Origin: Cycloclasticus sp.
GTDB taxonomy: Bacteria; Pseudomonadota; Gammaproteobacteria; Methylococcales; Cycloclasticaceae
Assembly (NCBI GenBank): GCA_018066825.1
Contig: JAGPVU010000125.1
Span: forward strand, 1-10,569
Length of the DNA stretch: 10,569 nt
Direction: 5' to 3'
The notes below the pieces were generated by a model. That model was not told the DNA's origin and did no database searches. It worked only from the letters and a program-made list of their open reading frames with translations. This document shows positions 1 through 6,582 of this stretch, piece by piece; the stretch's first letter is position 1; each line of letters opens with the position of its first letter. Made by a program: the position numbers and the translations under genes.

Positions 1-15
1 AATAGCCGCCCTGAC

Positions 16-91
16 GCTGGCATAGCTCAGTTGGTAGAGCAGCTGATTTGTAATCAGCAGGTCGTAGGTTCGAATCCTATTGCCAGCTCCA
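16..91 (+). tRNA. tRNA-Thr (anticodon UGU)
   Basis: The sequence folds as a full cloverleaf. The 7-bp acceptor stem pairs GCTGGCA (16-22) with TGCCAGC (81-87). The D arm is GCTC...GAGC (25-40). The anticodon stem GCTGA/TCAGC encloses the loop TTTGTAA, with anticodon TGT at 49-51. A GTTCGAATC-type T loop follows, and CCA is encoded at 89-91. UGU reads ACA and related Thr codons. The discriminator base is T88, whereas E. coli tRNA-Thr has A at this position. The promoter is not in the window. A terminator follows 18 nt downstream, so this is probably the last or only gene of its transcript. Confidence 0.96.
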
Positions 92-109
92 TTTTTAATG
101 GACGTTAAA

Positions 110-140
110 AAGGCGAAACTTCACTGTTTCGCCTTTTTTT
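110..140 (+). terminator. Rho-independent terminator of the tRNA-Thr transcript
   Basis: The 10-bp perfect stem AAGGCGAAAC (110-119) / GTTTCGCCTT (126-135) has a 6-nt loop and runs into seven T residues (134-140). It lies 18 nt after the tRNA CCA end and about 140 bp before leuC, so it insulates leuC from tRNA transcription. No Leu-codon-rich leader peptide precedes it, so it does not look like a leu attenuator. Confidence 0.85.
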
Positions 141-164
141 ATGCGGTTTTAAACCCGGCATCCA

Positions 165-239
165 TTGCATATTTTAGTGAATTTAGCGAAAATACAAGGT
201 TCATTCGATTTAGGTCGACCATCGCCCCTTCCGTTGACC
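165..239 (+). promoter_or_regulatory. Candidate leuC promoter and leader dyad
   Basis: The 138-bp gap between the tRNA terminator and leuC must hold the promoter of the leuCD-synthase cluster. The best candidate I find is TTGCAT (165-170), a 17-nt spacer and GAAAAT (188-193), which is a weak match. Downstream, GGTCGAC (213-219) can pair with GTTGACC (233-239), including one G-U pair, across a 13-nt loop. The first arm lies inside the perfect 8-bp palindrome GGTCGACC (213-220). This could be an operator or a leader stem. No short ORF rich in Leu codons is present, so classical leucine attenuation is not supported. Confidence 0.25.
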
Positions 240-278
240 AATTTTACTTAATATGGGGCTCAAGTTTTGGGTAGAAAT

Positions 279-1679
279 ATGAAAAAAACAATGTATGAAA
301 AAATCTGGGACAGCCACTTCGTTCACCAAGAACCGGGCCAGGCTCCTTTGTTGTTTGTCGATAGACACTTAATGCACGAAGTGACCAGCCCGCAAGCATT
401 TGAAGGCCTTCGTATTGCAAACAGAAAAGTGCGTAACCCGCATAGCATTTTGGCAACCATGGATCACTGTGTGCCGACTAAGGATCGTGATTTACCCATT
501 GCCGACCCGATTGCGAAAAAGCAAATTGAAACCATGGCGGTTAACTGCGAAGAAAATGGCCTGAACTTATACGATATGGAAAGCCCAGAAAATGGCGTTA
601 TTCATATCGTTGTGCCCGAGCATGGCTTTGTCCACCCGGGTATGGTTGTGGTATGTGGCGATAGCCACACAGCAACACATGGCGCATTTGGTGCGTTAGC
701 GTTTGGTATCGGTACCTCAGAAGTGGAACACGTGATGGCGACGCAAACCTTGCCGCAACAAAAGTCAAAAACCATGTTGGTTCAAGTGGATGGTGTTTTA
801 TCTAAGCACTGTACGGCTAAAGATATTGCCTTAGCCATCGTCGGTAAGACGGGCACCGCAGGCGGCACAGGTTATGTCATCGAATACGCGGGCGAAGCAA
901 TTACTGCCTTATCAATGGAAGGTCGCATGACCGTTTGTAATATGGCCATTGAAGCGGGCGCGCGTGCCGGTATGGTAGCGCCAGATGAAAAAACCTATGC
1001 ATTCTTACAGGGTAAAGAATTTGCACCTAAGGGTGAGGCTTGGTCCCAAGCATTGGCGTATTGGAAATCATTGCTTACTGATGAAGGGGCCAGTTACGAC
1101 ACTATCGTAACGCTTAACGCAGCTGAGATAGCGCCACAGGTCACTTGGGGCACATCGCCTGAGCAAGTCGTGGGTGCTAATGGGGTGGTTCCAGCGCCAG
1201 ATACCTTTGCCGACGCTGGTAAGCGTTTGGCGTGTGAAGGTGCGCTTAAGTATATGGATCTGCAGCCGAATACAAAAATGACCGATATTAAAATCGATTA
1301 TGCCTTTATTGGCTCGTGCACCAATGGTCGTATCGAGGATTTTCGCGCCGCAGCGACGGTGGCTAAGGGGACTAAAGTTGCCCCAGGCGTCACTGCAATA
1401 GCGGTACCTGGCTCGTATAACGTTAAGCTACAGGCCGAGAAAGAGGGCTTGGATAAAATCTTTAAAGACGCCGGTTGGGAATGGCGTGACCCCGGTTGTT
1501 CCATGTGTTTAGCGATGAACGGTGACGAACTAAAAGACGGACAACGATGCGCGTCAACCTCAAACAGAAACTTTGAAGGTCGCCAAGGCAAGGGTGGTAG
1601 AACACACTTGGTCTCACCAGCAATGGCCGCGGCAGCAGCAGCAGCGGGTCATTTTGTCGATATCAGTAAATTAGGTTAA
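279..1679 (+). CDS. leuC: 3-isopropylmalate dehydratase large subunit (LeuC)
   Basis: This is the catalytic, iron-sulfur subunit of isopropylmalate isomerase, a cytosolic aconitase-family enzyme. It converts 2-isopropylmalate to 3-isopropylmalate, and in many bacteria also (R)-citramalate to methylmalate. I choose ATG 279 because MKKTMYEKIWD matches the usual LeuC N terminus and gives 466 residues, the E. coli length. The in-frame TTG at 267 would add MGRN. The ribosome site is weak (a GGG run about 8 nt upstream). Cluster ligands are visible: C347 in GSCTNGR, and C407 and C410 in DPGCSMC, the same numbers as in E. coli. HCVPTKDRD near the N terminus and CGDSHTATHGAFG are further family signatures. 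leuD begins 4 nt after the stop, so the two subunits are co-transcribed and probably coupled in translation. Substrate preference between the leucine and isoleucine routes cannot be read from this subunit. Confidence 0.97.
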   Translation: MKKTMYEKIWDSHFVHQEPGQAPLLFVDRHLMHEVTSPQAFEGLRIANRKVRNPHSILATMDHCVPTKDRDLPIADPIAKKQIETMAVNCEENGLNLYDMESPENGVIHIVVPEHGFVHPGMVVVCGDSHTATHGAFGALAFGIGTSEVEHVMATQTLPQQKSKTMLVQVDGVLSKHCTAKDIALAIVGKTGTAGGTGYVIEYAGEAITALSMEGRMTVCNMAIEAGARAGMVAPDEKTYAFLQGKEFAPKGEAWSQALAYWKSLLTDEGASYDTIVTLNAAEIAPQVTWGTSPEQVVGANGVVPAPDTFADAGKRLACEGALKYMDLQPNTKMTDIKIDYAFIGSCTNGRIEDFRAAATVAKGTKVAPGVTAIAVPGSYNVKLQAEKEGLDKIFKDAGWEWRDPGCSMCLAMNGDELKDGQRCASTSNRNFEGRQGKGGRTHLVSPAMAAAAAAAGHFVDISKLG

Positions 1680-1683
1680 TACA

Positions 1684-2298
1684 ATGGAACCATATAAAAA
1701 ACACGAAAGTATCGCCGCGTTGATGAATCGTAATAACGTGGATACCGATCAAATTATTCCTAAACAGTTTTTAAAAAGGGTAGAACGCAGCGGCTTTGGC
1801 GTGCATTTATTTCATGATTGGCGTTACAACAACGACGGTGTAACGGAAAACCCAAGCTTTGAACTGAATAATCCTGCGTTTAAAGGCGCTAAAGTCTTAG
1901 TGGCCGGTGATAACTTTGGTTGTGGTTCATCGCGTGAACACGCGCCTTGGGCGATCGCCGATTTCGGTTTTAATACCATTATTTCAACCAGTTATGCCGA
2001 CATTTTTTACAATAACTGTTTTAAAAATGGCATTTTAGCAATTAAGGTCACCCAAGCGCAGTCAGATGCCTTAATGCAAGAAATCGCTGCTAATGAAGGC
2101 GCCAAGTTTATTATTGATCTTGAAAACCAAGACGTAATTACCCCAGCAGGTAATGGCTTTAAGTTTGAAATAGACCCCTTCCGCAAAGACAATATGCTGA
2201 GCGGTCTGGATGATATTGGTTTAACGTTAAAGCACGAAGATAAAATTACTACGTTTGAGCAACAGCATAAACAACGCCACCCTTGGCTTTGGTCTTAA
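1684..2298 (+). CDS. leuD: 3-isopropylmalate dehydratase small subunit (LeuD)
   Basis: This is the swivel-domain subunit that pairs with LeuC to form the isomerase heterodimer. The 204 residues compare with about 201 in E. coli. The N-terminal NRNNVDTDQIIPKQFLKR motif is the standard LeuD signature. GDNFGCGSSREHAPWA (about residues 78-93) is the substrate-binding loop of the family, and TSYADIFYNNCFKNG follows as expected. The start lies 4 nt after the leuC stop, and an AGG lies roughly 10 nt upstream of it. The next gene, the LeuA-family synthase, starts 21 nt after the leuD stop in the same direction, which gives a three-gene transcription unit. Nothing is truncated. Confidence 0.97.
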   Translation: MEPYKKHESIAALMNRNNVDTDQIIPKQFLKRVERSGFGVHLFHDWRYNNDGVTENPSFELNNPAFKGAKVLVAGDNFGCGSSREHAPWAIADFGFNTIISTSYADIFYNNCFKNGILAIKVTQAQSDALMQEIAANEGAKFIIDLENQDVITPAGNGFKFEIDPFRKDNMLSGLDDIGLTLKHEDKITTFEQQHKQRHPWLWS

Positions 2299-2319
2299 GC
2301 GAGCACGGATAACGACGGC

Positions 2320-3864
2320 ATGACCGCATTGGCTTCACGGCATATCCGATTGATGGATACCACCCTGCGTGACGGTGAGCAGACGCAGGGCGTGTCGTTT
2401 TCGCCTGCCGAAAAGGTCAGTATTGCCAAAGCCTTACTCAAATCATTACGCGTTGATCGGGTCGAGGTCGCATCAGCCTGTGTGTCAGAAGGCGAAAAAG
2501 AAGCTGTACGCAGCATCAACGAGTGGGCGCAAAGTGCAGGCTATGGCGATGCGGTTGAAGTGCTCGGTTTTGTCGACCACCAACGCAGCGTGGATTGGGT
2601 CTTAGAAACGCAGGGGCGGGTCATTAACCTACTCACTAAGGGTAGCGAAAAACATTGCCGTGAACAGTTGGGTAAAACGCTCGATGAACACGTTGAACAA
2701 ATCCTAACGACAGTGCAATACGCGCTAGAAAAAGGGCTTAAGGTCAACGTGTACTTGGAGGACTGGTCAAACGGCTATGCCGATAGCCCCGATTACGTGT
2801 ACGGTTTAATGGACCGCATACAAAACGCGGGCATCAGCCATTTTATGCTGCCAGACACCTTGGGCGTGATGTCACCAGACGAAGTGTTTGATAGCTTAAG
2901 CGACATGTGCGCGCGCTACCCCAATGTAGAATTTGATTTTCATCCGCATAATGATTACGGCCTAGCCACGGCTAATATTATGGCAGCGGTACGTGCCGGC
3001 GTTAATACGGTGCATTGTACGGTCAATTGCTTGGGTGAGCGGGCGGGTAATGCCTCTGTATCAGAAGTAACCGTGGTATTGCGCGATAAGATGGGTATGA
3101 AACTGTCCATCGACGAAAGTCATATCGTGCGCTTAAGTAATATGGTCGAAAATTTTTCGGGTAAGTGGGTGGCTGCAAACGCACCTGTTATCGGTGAAGA
3201 CGTGTTTACCCAAACGGCAGGTATCCATGCCGATGGTGATAAAAAAGGCGGTCTATACGAAAGTAAGCTAAGCCCAGAGCGATTTTCCCGGGTGCGTAGT
3301 TACGCCTTGGGTAAAATGAGTGGCAAGGCCTCGCTGAGCAAAAACCTCGAACGCCTCGGTATTACCCTGTCAGCAGAAAATCAAAAAAGGGTGTTAAATA
3401 GAATTGTTCGCTTAGGCGATTCAAAGCAGACCATCACCACCGAAGACCTGCCCTTTATTATTGCCGACGTATTAGAAAGCGAAAACTATAAACACATCAA
3501 ATTATTGGACTGCACGATTACCAGTCGCTTAGACCAGTCCTCGGTGGCGGCTATTAAAATGGATGTTAATGGCGAACAGCACGAGTCAACAGGCACAGGA
3601 AATGGTGGTTTTGATGCATTTAAAGATGCCGTAAACAAAGTGTTAAAACATTATGATGCGTTACTGCCCGAGCTACTTGATTACGAAGTGCGAATCCCTA
3701 AAGGCGGGCACACCAATGCCTTAACCGAGTGTGTTATTACCTGGGACCGTGGGAATAAAAAACACAAAACGCGAGGCGTGCATTCAAACCAAGTGTTCGC
3801 ATCAATTTTGGCGGCGTTACGAATGAGCAATACACAGCTGCACGAAAAAGCTAACGGCGTGTAA
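2320..3864 (+). CDS. cimA: LeuA-family synthase, probably (R)-citramalate synthase (Leptospira CimA type)
   Basis: This 514-residue protein has a HMGL-like TIM barrel and a C-terminal LeuA allosteric domain. It condenses acetyl-CoA with a 2-oxo acid. Residues seen: R17-D18 in TLRDGEQT, E147 in VYLEDWSNG, metal ligands H208 and H210 in HPHND, and H303 in GIHADGDKKG. Compared from memory with L. interrogans citramalate synthase, residues 17-313 align without gaps at a constant offset of +1. The three pyruvate-pocket residues reported there (Leu81, Leu104, Tyr144) are all kept, as L82, L105 and Y145. The regulatory domain carries GGFDAF and LLDYEVRIP. Of the Leptospira isoleucine-site residues I recall, Tyr430 is F431 and Val468 is T469 here, while D432, L452, Y455 and I459 are conserved. 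Databases may call such proteins 2-isopropylmalate synthase. The ribosome site is weak. The gene belongs to the leuCD transcript. I am sure of the family and moderately sure of the pyruvate preference. Confidence 0.82.
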   Translation: MTALASRHIRLMDTTLRDGEQTQGVSFSPAEKVSIAKALLKSLRVDRVEVASACVSEGEKEAVRSINEWAQSAGYGDAVEVLGFVDHQRSVDWVLETQGRVINLLTKGSEKHCREQLGKTLDEHVEQILTTVQYALEKGLKVNVYLEDWSNGYADSPDYVYGLMDRIQNAGISHFMLPDTLGVMSPDEVFDSLSDMCARYPNVEFDFHPHNDYGLATANIMAAVRAGVNTVHCTVNCLGERAGNASVSEVTVVLRDKMGMKLSIDESHIVRLSNMVENFSGKWVAANAPVIGEDVFTQTAGIHADGDKKGGLYESKLSPERFSRVRSYALGKMSGKASLSKNLERLGITLSAENQKRVLNRIVRLGDSKQTITTEDLPFIIADVLESENYKHIKLLDCTITSRLDQSSVAAIKMDVNGEQHESTGTGNGGFDAFKDAVNKVLKHYDALLPELLDYEVRIPKGGHTNALTECVITWDRGNKKHKTRGVHSNQVFASILAALRMSNTQLHEKANGV

Positions 3865-3910
3865 CATAAGCGTCAATAAACTAAGCGCGTAATACATTAA
3901 GAAGAGCAAA

Positions 3911-3945
3911 AAAAAGGCTTACCGAATAGGTAGGCCTTTTTTATT
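3911..3945 (+). terminator. Terminator between convergent synthase gene and leuB
   Basis: AAGGCTTACC (3914-3923) pairs with GGTAGGCCTT (3929-3938) over a 5-nt loop. As plus-strand RNA the 10-bp stem is complete with one U-G pair, and a T run (3937-3942) follows. Read from the minus strand, the same stem has one C-A mismatch but is also followed by a U run, from the A tract at 3908-3915. It can therefore plausibly terminate leuB as well. It sits 46 nt after the synthase stop and 15 nt beyond the leuB stop. Confidence 0.8.
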
Positions 3946-3960
3946 TAAAGCCAACGCTTT

Positions 3961-5070
3961 TTAGCTAACAGTCGGCATCGCTCTTAATTTTTCAACTACC
4001 TTATCGCCAAACGCATCAGTGTTAATCATTTTAACGCCACTGCCGGGTTTGGATAGATCAGCGGTCGAAAAGCCATCAGCAAAAACACCTTGCATCGCCG
4101 CCCAAACATTTTTTGCTTCAGCTGGCATATTAAAGCTGTATTCCAACATCATAGCGACAGAGCCTATCATTGAGTACGGGTTGGCAATGTTTTGTCCTGC
4201 AATATCAGGCGCCGAACCGTGTGATGGCTCGTAGTAGGCTTTGTCATCACCCAAACAAGCAGAAGGCATCAGGCCGAGTGACCCTAAAATACCGCCACCT
4301 TGGTCGCTTAAGATATCGCCAAACATGTTTTCCATTACCATCACGTCAAACTGCGTGGGTTTTAAGCAAAGTAGTGTCGCTACCGCATCAACTAAGATAT
4401 TGATGACCTTAACCTCAGGGTATTCGGTTGCCACTTCTTCCATCACTTCATTCCAAAGAACGGATGACTTTAAAACGTTACTTTTGTGAATATTGTGCAG
4501 CATTTTTTTACGGCTGCTGGCCAATTTAAAGGCGTGGTACATAATTTGGCGAATTTGCGCTTCGTCATATTCCAATGTTTCTTTAACGTAACGTAAACCT
4601 TGGTCATTAACACCGACTTCTTTAGCACCAAAATATAAGCCACCGACTAACTCACGCACCATAATGATGTCGATACCCTCACCGATAATTTCAGCTTTTA
4701 AAGGTGAGAAATGTGCCAAGCCTTTCGGTAGAGAAACTGGGCGGTAGTTAGCATAGGTGTTATAGCGACGACGCATCGGTAACAAGGCACCGCGTTCAGG
4801 CTGTTTATCAATAGGGATTTTTTTGGATTCTTCGTGGCTTAAACCAATCGGGCCTTTGATGATTGCATCGGCTTGATCACAAATATCTTTGGTCGCTTGT
4901 GGAAAGGCATCGCCGGTTTCAAAGTAAGCGCAGGCACCAAACAGTGCAGGCATTAATTCAAACGAAACGTCATTGCGTTCTTCAACCAGTTTTAAGACCT
5001 TAACGGCCTCTTGCATAATCTCTGGGCCAATGCCGTCACCCGCCATAATGGCAATTTTGTAATTTTTCAT
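3961..5070 (-). CDS. leuB: 3-isopropylmalate dehydrogenase-like protein (LeuB)
   Basis: This is an NAD-dependent beta-decarboxylating dehydrogenase of 369 residues. In leucine synthesis it oxidises 3-isopropylmalate; family members also oxidise 3-methylmalate to 2-oxobutanoate. I choose ATG 5070 (MKNYKIAIMAGDGIGPE) because AAGG lies 6-7 nt upstream and it matches family starts. ATG 5100 would add ten residues. Visible features: GDGIGPE (11-17), PERGALLPMR (91-100) with R100, R110 in ANYRP, R139, catalytic Y168 and K196, metal ligands D228, D252 and D256 (NMFGDILSD), and EPSHGSAPDIAGQNIANP, whose D289-I290 indicates NAD rather than NADP. Oddly, the usual GAVGGPKW stretch is replaced by GPIGLSHEESKKIP (73-86). 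The gene converges on the leuCD-synthase unit instead of joining it, so it needs its own promoter in the gap to ychF. LeuB is the best call; a methylmalate specialist is possible. Confidence 0.88.
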   Translation of the reverse strand: MKNYKIAIMAGDGIGPEIMQEAVKVLKLVEERNDVSFELMPALFGACAYFETGDAFPQATKDICDQADAIIKGPIGLSHEESKKIPIDKQPERGALLPMRRRYNTYANYRPVSLPKGLAHFSPLKAEIIGEGIDIIMVRELVGGLYFGAKEVGVNDQGLRYVKETLEYDEAQIRQIMYHAFKLASSRKKMLHNIHKSNVLKSSVLWNEVMEEVATEYPEVKVINILVDAVATLLCLKPTQFDVMVMENMFGDILSDQGGGILGSLGLMPSACLGDDKAYYEPSHGSAPDIAGQNIANPYSMIGSVAMMLEYSFNMPAEAKNVWAAMQGVFADGFSTADLSKPGSGVKMINTDAFGDKVVEKLRAMPTVS

Positions 5071-5106
5071 CGAAAACCTTTTGCTATGTGTATGAGTCAA
5101 TCGGCT

Positions 5107-5112
5107 ATTTTA
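5107..5112 (-). promoter_or_regulatory. Possible -10 box for leuB
   Basis: On the minus strand TAAAAT lies about 37 nt upstream of the chosen leuB start. No convincing -35 sits 16-18 nt further upstream (TGGCAT is the hexamer at 17 nt), so this is only a candidate. The 156-bp gap to ychF must hold promoters for both divergent genes. Confidence 0.25.
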
Positions 5113-5164
5113 CTTGACTACGGCGTTTGATGCCATGCGTTGCCCGTTAAGCAGTCGGATAGTT

Positions 5165-5193
5165 TTTATCTATCGCGTTGTTTAACGTATAAT
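5165..5193 (+). promoter_or_regulatory. Candidate sigma-70 promoter of ychF
   Basis: A perfect -10 hexamer TATAAT (5188-5193) is preceded by TTTATC (5165-5170) at a 17-nt spacing. It ends 33 nt before the ychF ATG, which suits a short leader. A small dyad, GATAG (5159-5163) / CTATC (5170-5174), straddles the -35 hexamer and could be an operator half-site pair, although it is only 5 bp long. Confidence 0.5.
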
Positions 5194-5226
5194 CGCGTTT
5201 TTTCACGTCTTTATAGAGAGCACACC

Positions 5227-6318
5227 ATGGCGCTAAATTGCGGAATTGTTGGTTTACCCAACGTCGGTAAGTCGACTATTTTTAATGCATTAACCAAGGC
5301 AACCATTGCGGCTGAAAACTACCCTTTTTGCACCATTGAACCGAACACCGGTATTGTGCCCGTGCCCGATGAACGTTTAGATAAATTGGCAGCGCTGGTA
5401 AAACCAGAACGCGTTATCCCCACCACGTTTGAATTTGTTGATATTGCTGGGCTAGTTGCCGGTGCATCCAAAGGTGAAGGCTTGGGAAATCAATTTTTGG
5501 CCAATATTCGCGAGTCCGACGCCATCGCCCATGTCGTTCGTTGTTTTGATGATGATGACGTGATTCACGTGGCCGGTAAAATCGATCCATTAGCCGATAT
5601 CGAGGTGATTCAAACCGAACTGGCGTTAGCCGATATGGCTTCGTTAGATAAGGCCCTATTAAAAGCGACCAAGGCTGCTAAGTCAGGCAATAAAGACGAA
5701 TTAAAACGCAAAACGCTGATAGAAAAAGCCTTGGCGTATTTAGACGAGTCCATTACCTTGCGCACACTGGGTTTATCGGTGGACGAGCTTAAAATGCTCT
5801 CAGACTTGCAATTGCTCACCTTAAAACCGATGTTATACATCGCCAACGTACAAGATGACGGCTTTGAAAACAACCCGCACTTAGACCAAGTGATGGAACT
5901 GGCCAATCAACAAGGCGCCGAAATCGTAGCGGTTTGCGCTGCGCTAGAAGCCGAAATTGTACAATTGGAAGAAGATGAAAGGCTCGAGTTTTTAGCCGAA
6001 ATGGGACTCAGCGAACCGGGGTTAAACCGTGTCATTCGTGCCGGTTACAGCTTATTAGGCCTACAAACCTATTTTACCGCCGGGGTGCAAGAAGTGAGGG
6101 CCTGGACAGTTAAGCAAGGCGCCACTGCACCGCAAGCGGCTGGGGTTATTCATAGCGATTTTGAAAAAGGCTTTATCCGCGCAGAAATAACCGCCTACGA
6201 AGACTTTATTCAATACGGTGGCGAGCAAGGCGCAAAAGAAGCGGGCAAGTGGGGACTTCAGGGTAAGGAGTACATCATGAAAGACGGTGATGTCACGCAC
6301 TTTAGGTTTAACACCTAG
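5227..6318 (+). CDS. ychF: Redox-regulated ATPase YchF (OLA1/Obg family)
   Basis: This is a universally conserved P-loop protein of the Obg group that prefers ATP. In E. coli it associates with ribosomes and is linked to oxidative-stress control. ATG 5227 gives MALNCGIVGLPNVGKST and 363 residues, identical to the E. coli length; AGAGAG lies 6-12 nt upstream. The upstream in-frame ATG at 5140 would add a tail that family members lack and would overlap the promoter. Domains: G1 GLPNVGKST (9-17), G3-like DIAGLVAGASKGEGLG (72-87), a central helical coiled coil (about 125-200), the specificity loop NVQD (207-210) in place of the GTPase NKxD, and a C-terminal TGS domain (about 278-362) with NRVIRAGY before it. 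The family loop is NxxE and here it ends in Asp. The usual partner gene pth is not adjacent, so ychF appears monocistronic. Confidence 0.97.
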   Translation: MALNCGIVGLPNVGKSTIFNALTKATIAAENYPFCTIEPNTGIVPVPDERLDKLAALVKPERVIPTTFEFVDIAGLVAGASKGEGLGNQFLANIRESDAIAHVVRCFDDDDVIHVAGKIDPLADIEVIQTELALADMASLDKALLKATKAAKSGNKDELKRKTLIEKALAYLDESITLRTLGLSVDELKMLSDLQLLTLKPMLYIANVQDDGFENNPHLDQVMELANQQGAEIVAVCAALEAEIVQLEEDERLEFLAEMGLSEPGLNRVIRAGYSLLGLQTYFTAGVQEVRAWTVKQGATAPQAAGVIHSDFEKGFIRAEITAYEDFIQYGGEQGAKEAGKWGLQGKEYIMKDGDVTHFRFNT

Positions 6319-6337
6319 TCAAGGCGATGCTAAATGC

Positions 6338-6366
6338 TTGACAAAGCAGCCTAAAACCACGAAAAT
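6338..6366 (+). promoter_or_regulatory. Promoter of tRNA-Met
   Basis: A perfect -35 TTGACA (6338-6343), a 17-nt spacer and the -10 hexamer GAAAAT (6361-6366) are followed by a C-rich TCACGCC stretch up to a predicted start near 6373-6375, about 12 nt before the tRNA. GC-rich DNA between -10 and +1 is typical of stringently controlled stable-RNA promoters. A 6-bp dyad GTCAAG (6318-6323) / CTTGAC (6337-6342) overlaps the -35 box and the end of ychF. Confidence 0.6.
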
Positions 6367-6385
6367 TCACGCCTTCAAAAAGTAT

Positions 6386-6462
6386 GGTCATGTAGCTCAG
6401 CTGGTTAGAGCACGGCATTCATAATGCCGGGGTCGGTGGTTCAAGTCCACCCATGACCACCA
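6386..6462 (+). tRNA. tRNA-Met (anticodon CAU, elongator type)
   Basis: The acceptor stem GGTCATG (6386-6392) pairs with CATGACC (6452-6458), followed by discriminator A and encoded CCA (6460-6462). The anticodon stem CGGCA/TGCCG holds the loop TTCATAA with anticodon CAT. The first base pair is G-C, unlike the initiator tRNA. The D loop and the GGGTC variable region resemble elongator tRNA-Met more than the lysidine-modified tRNA-Ile2, which also has CAT and has a similar TTCAAGTCC T loop. I therefore prefer Met, with some doubt. No U-tract terminator is visible after it. Confidence 0.93.
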
Positions 6463-6582
6463 TTTCAAGCCTTCCACTTTCAAATTACGCGACTTTACAC
6501 GGTTGTTTAAAATAAATGCTGTGATCGCTTGGCATATTCGGTCTTAAAAGATCAAACGCTAGTGCTGTAGCCGCTTGTTACC

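Noticed and set aside
16..140. tRNA-Thr as an integration site for a mobile element
   Set aside because: No integrase, no repeated tRNA 3' fragment and no foreign cargo gene are visible; the neighbours are core metabolic genes.
80..274. A 64-codon open frame covering the tRNA-Thr 3' end, terminator and leuC leader
   Set aside because: It starts inside the tRNA and runs through the terminator hairpin, with no ribosome site and no protein-like composition. It also lacks the Leu-codon run expected of a leucine leader peptide.
267..278. TTG start for leuC at 267
   Set aside because: It would add MGRN, and the spacing to a ribosome site is no better. ATG 279 gives the standard N terminus and the exact E. 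coli length.
4019..4489. Plus-strand open frames opposite leuB
   Set aside because: They lie entirely within leuB on the other strand, overlap each other in different frames, and look like shadows of the coding sequence.
5140..5226. Upstream in-frame start for ychF at 5140
   Set aside because: It lies upstream of the TATAAT promoter box and adds a 29-residue tail absent from YchF proteins. ATG 5227 has a ribosome site and gives 363 residues.
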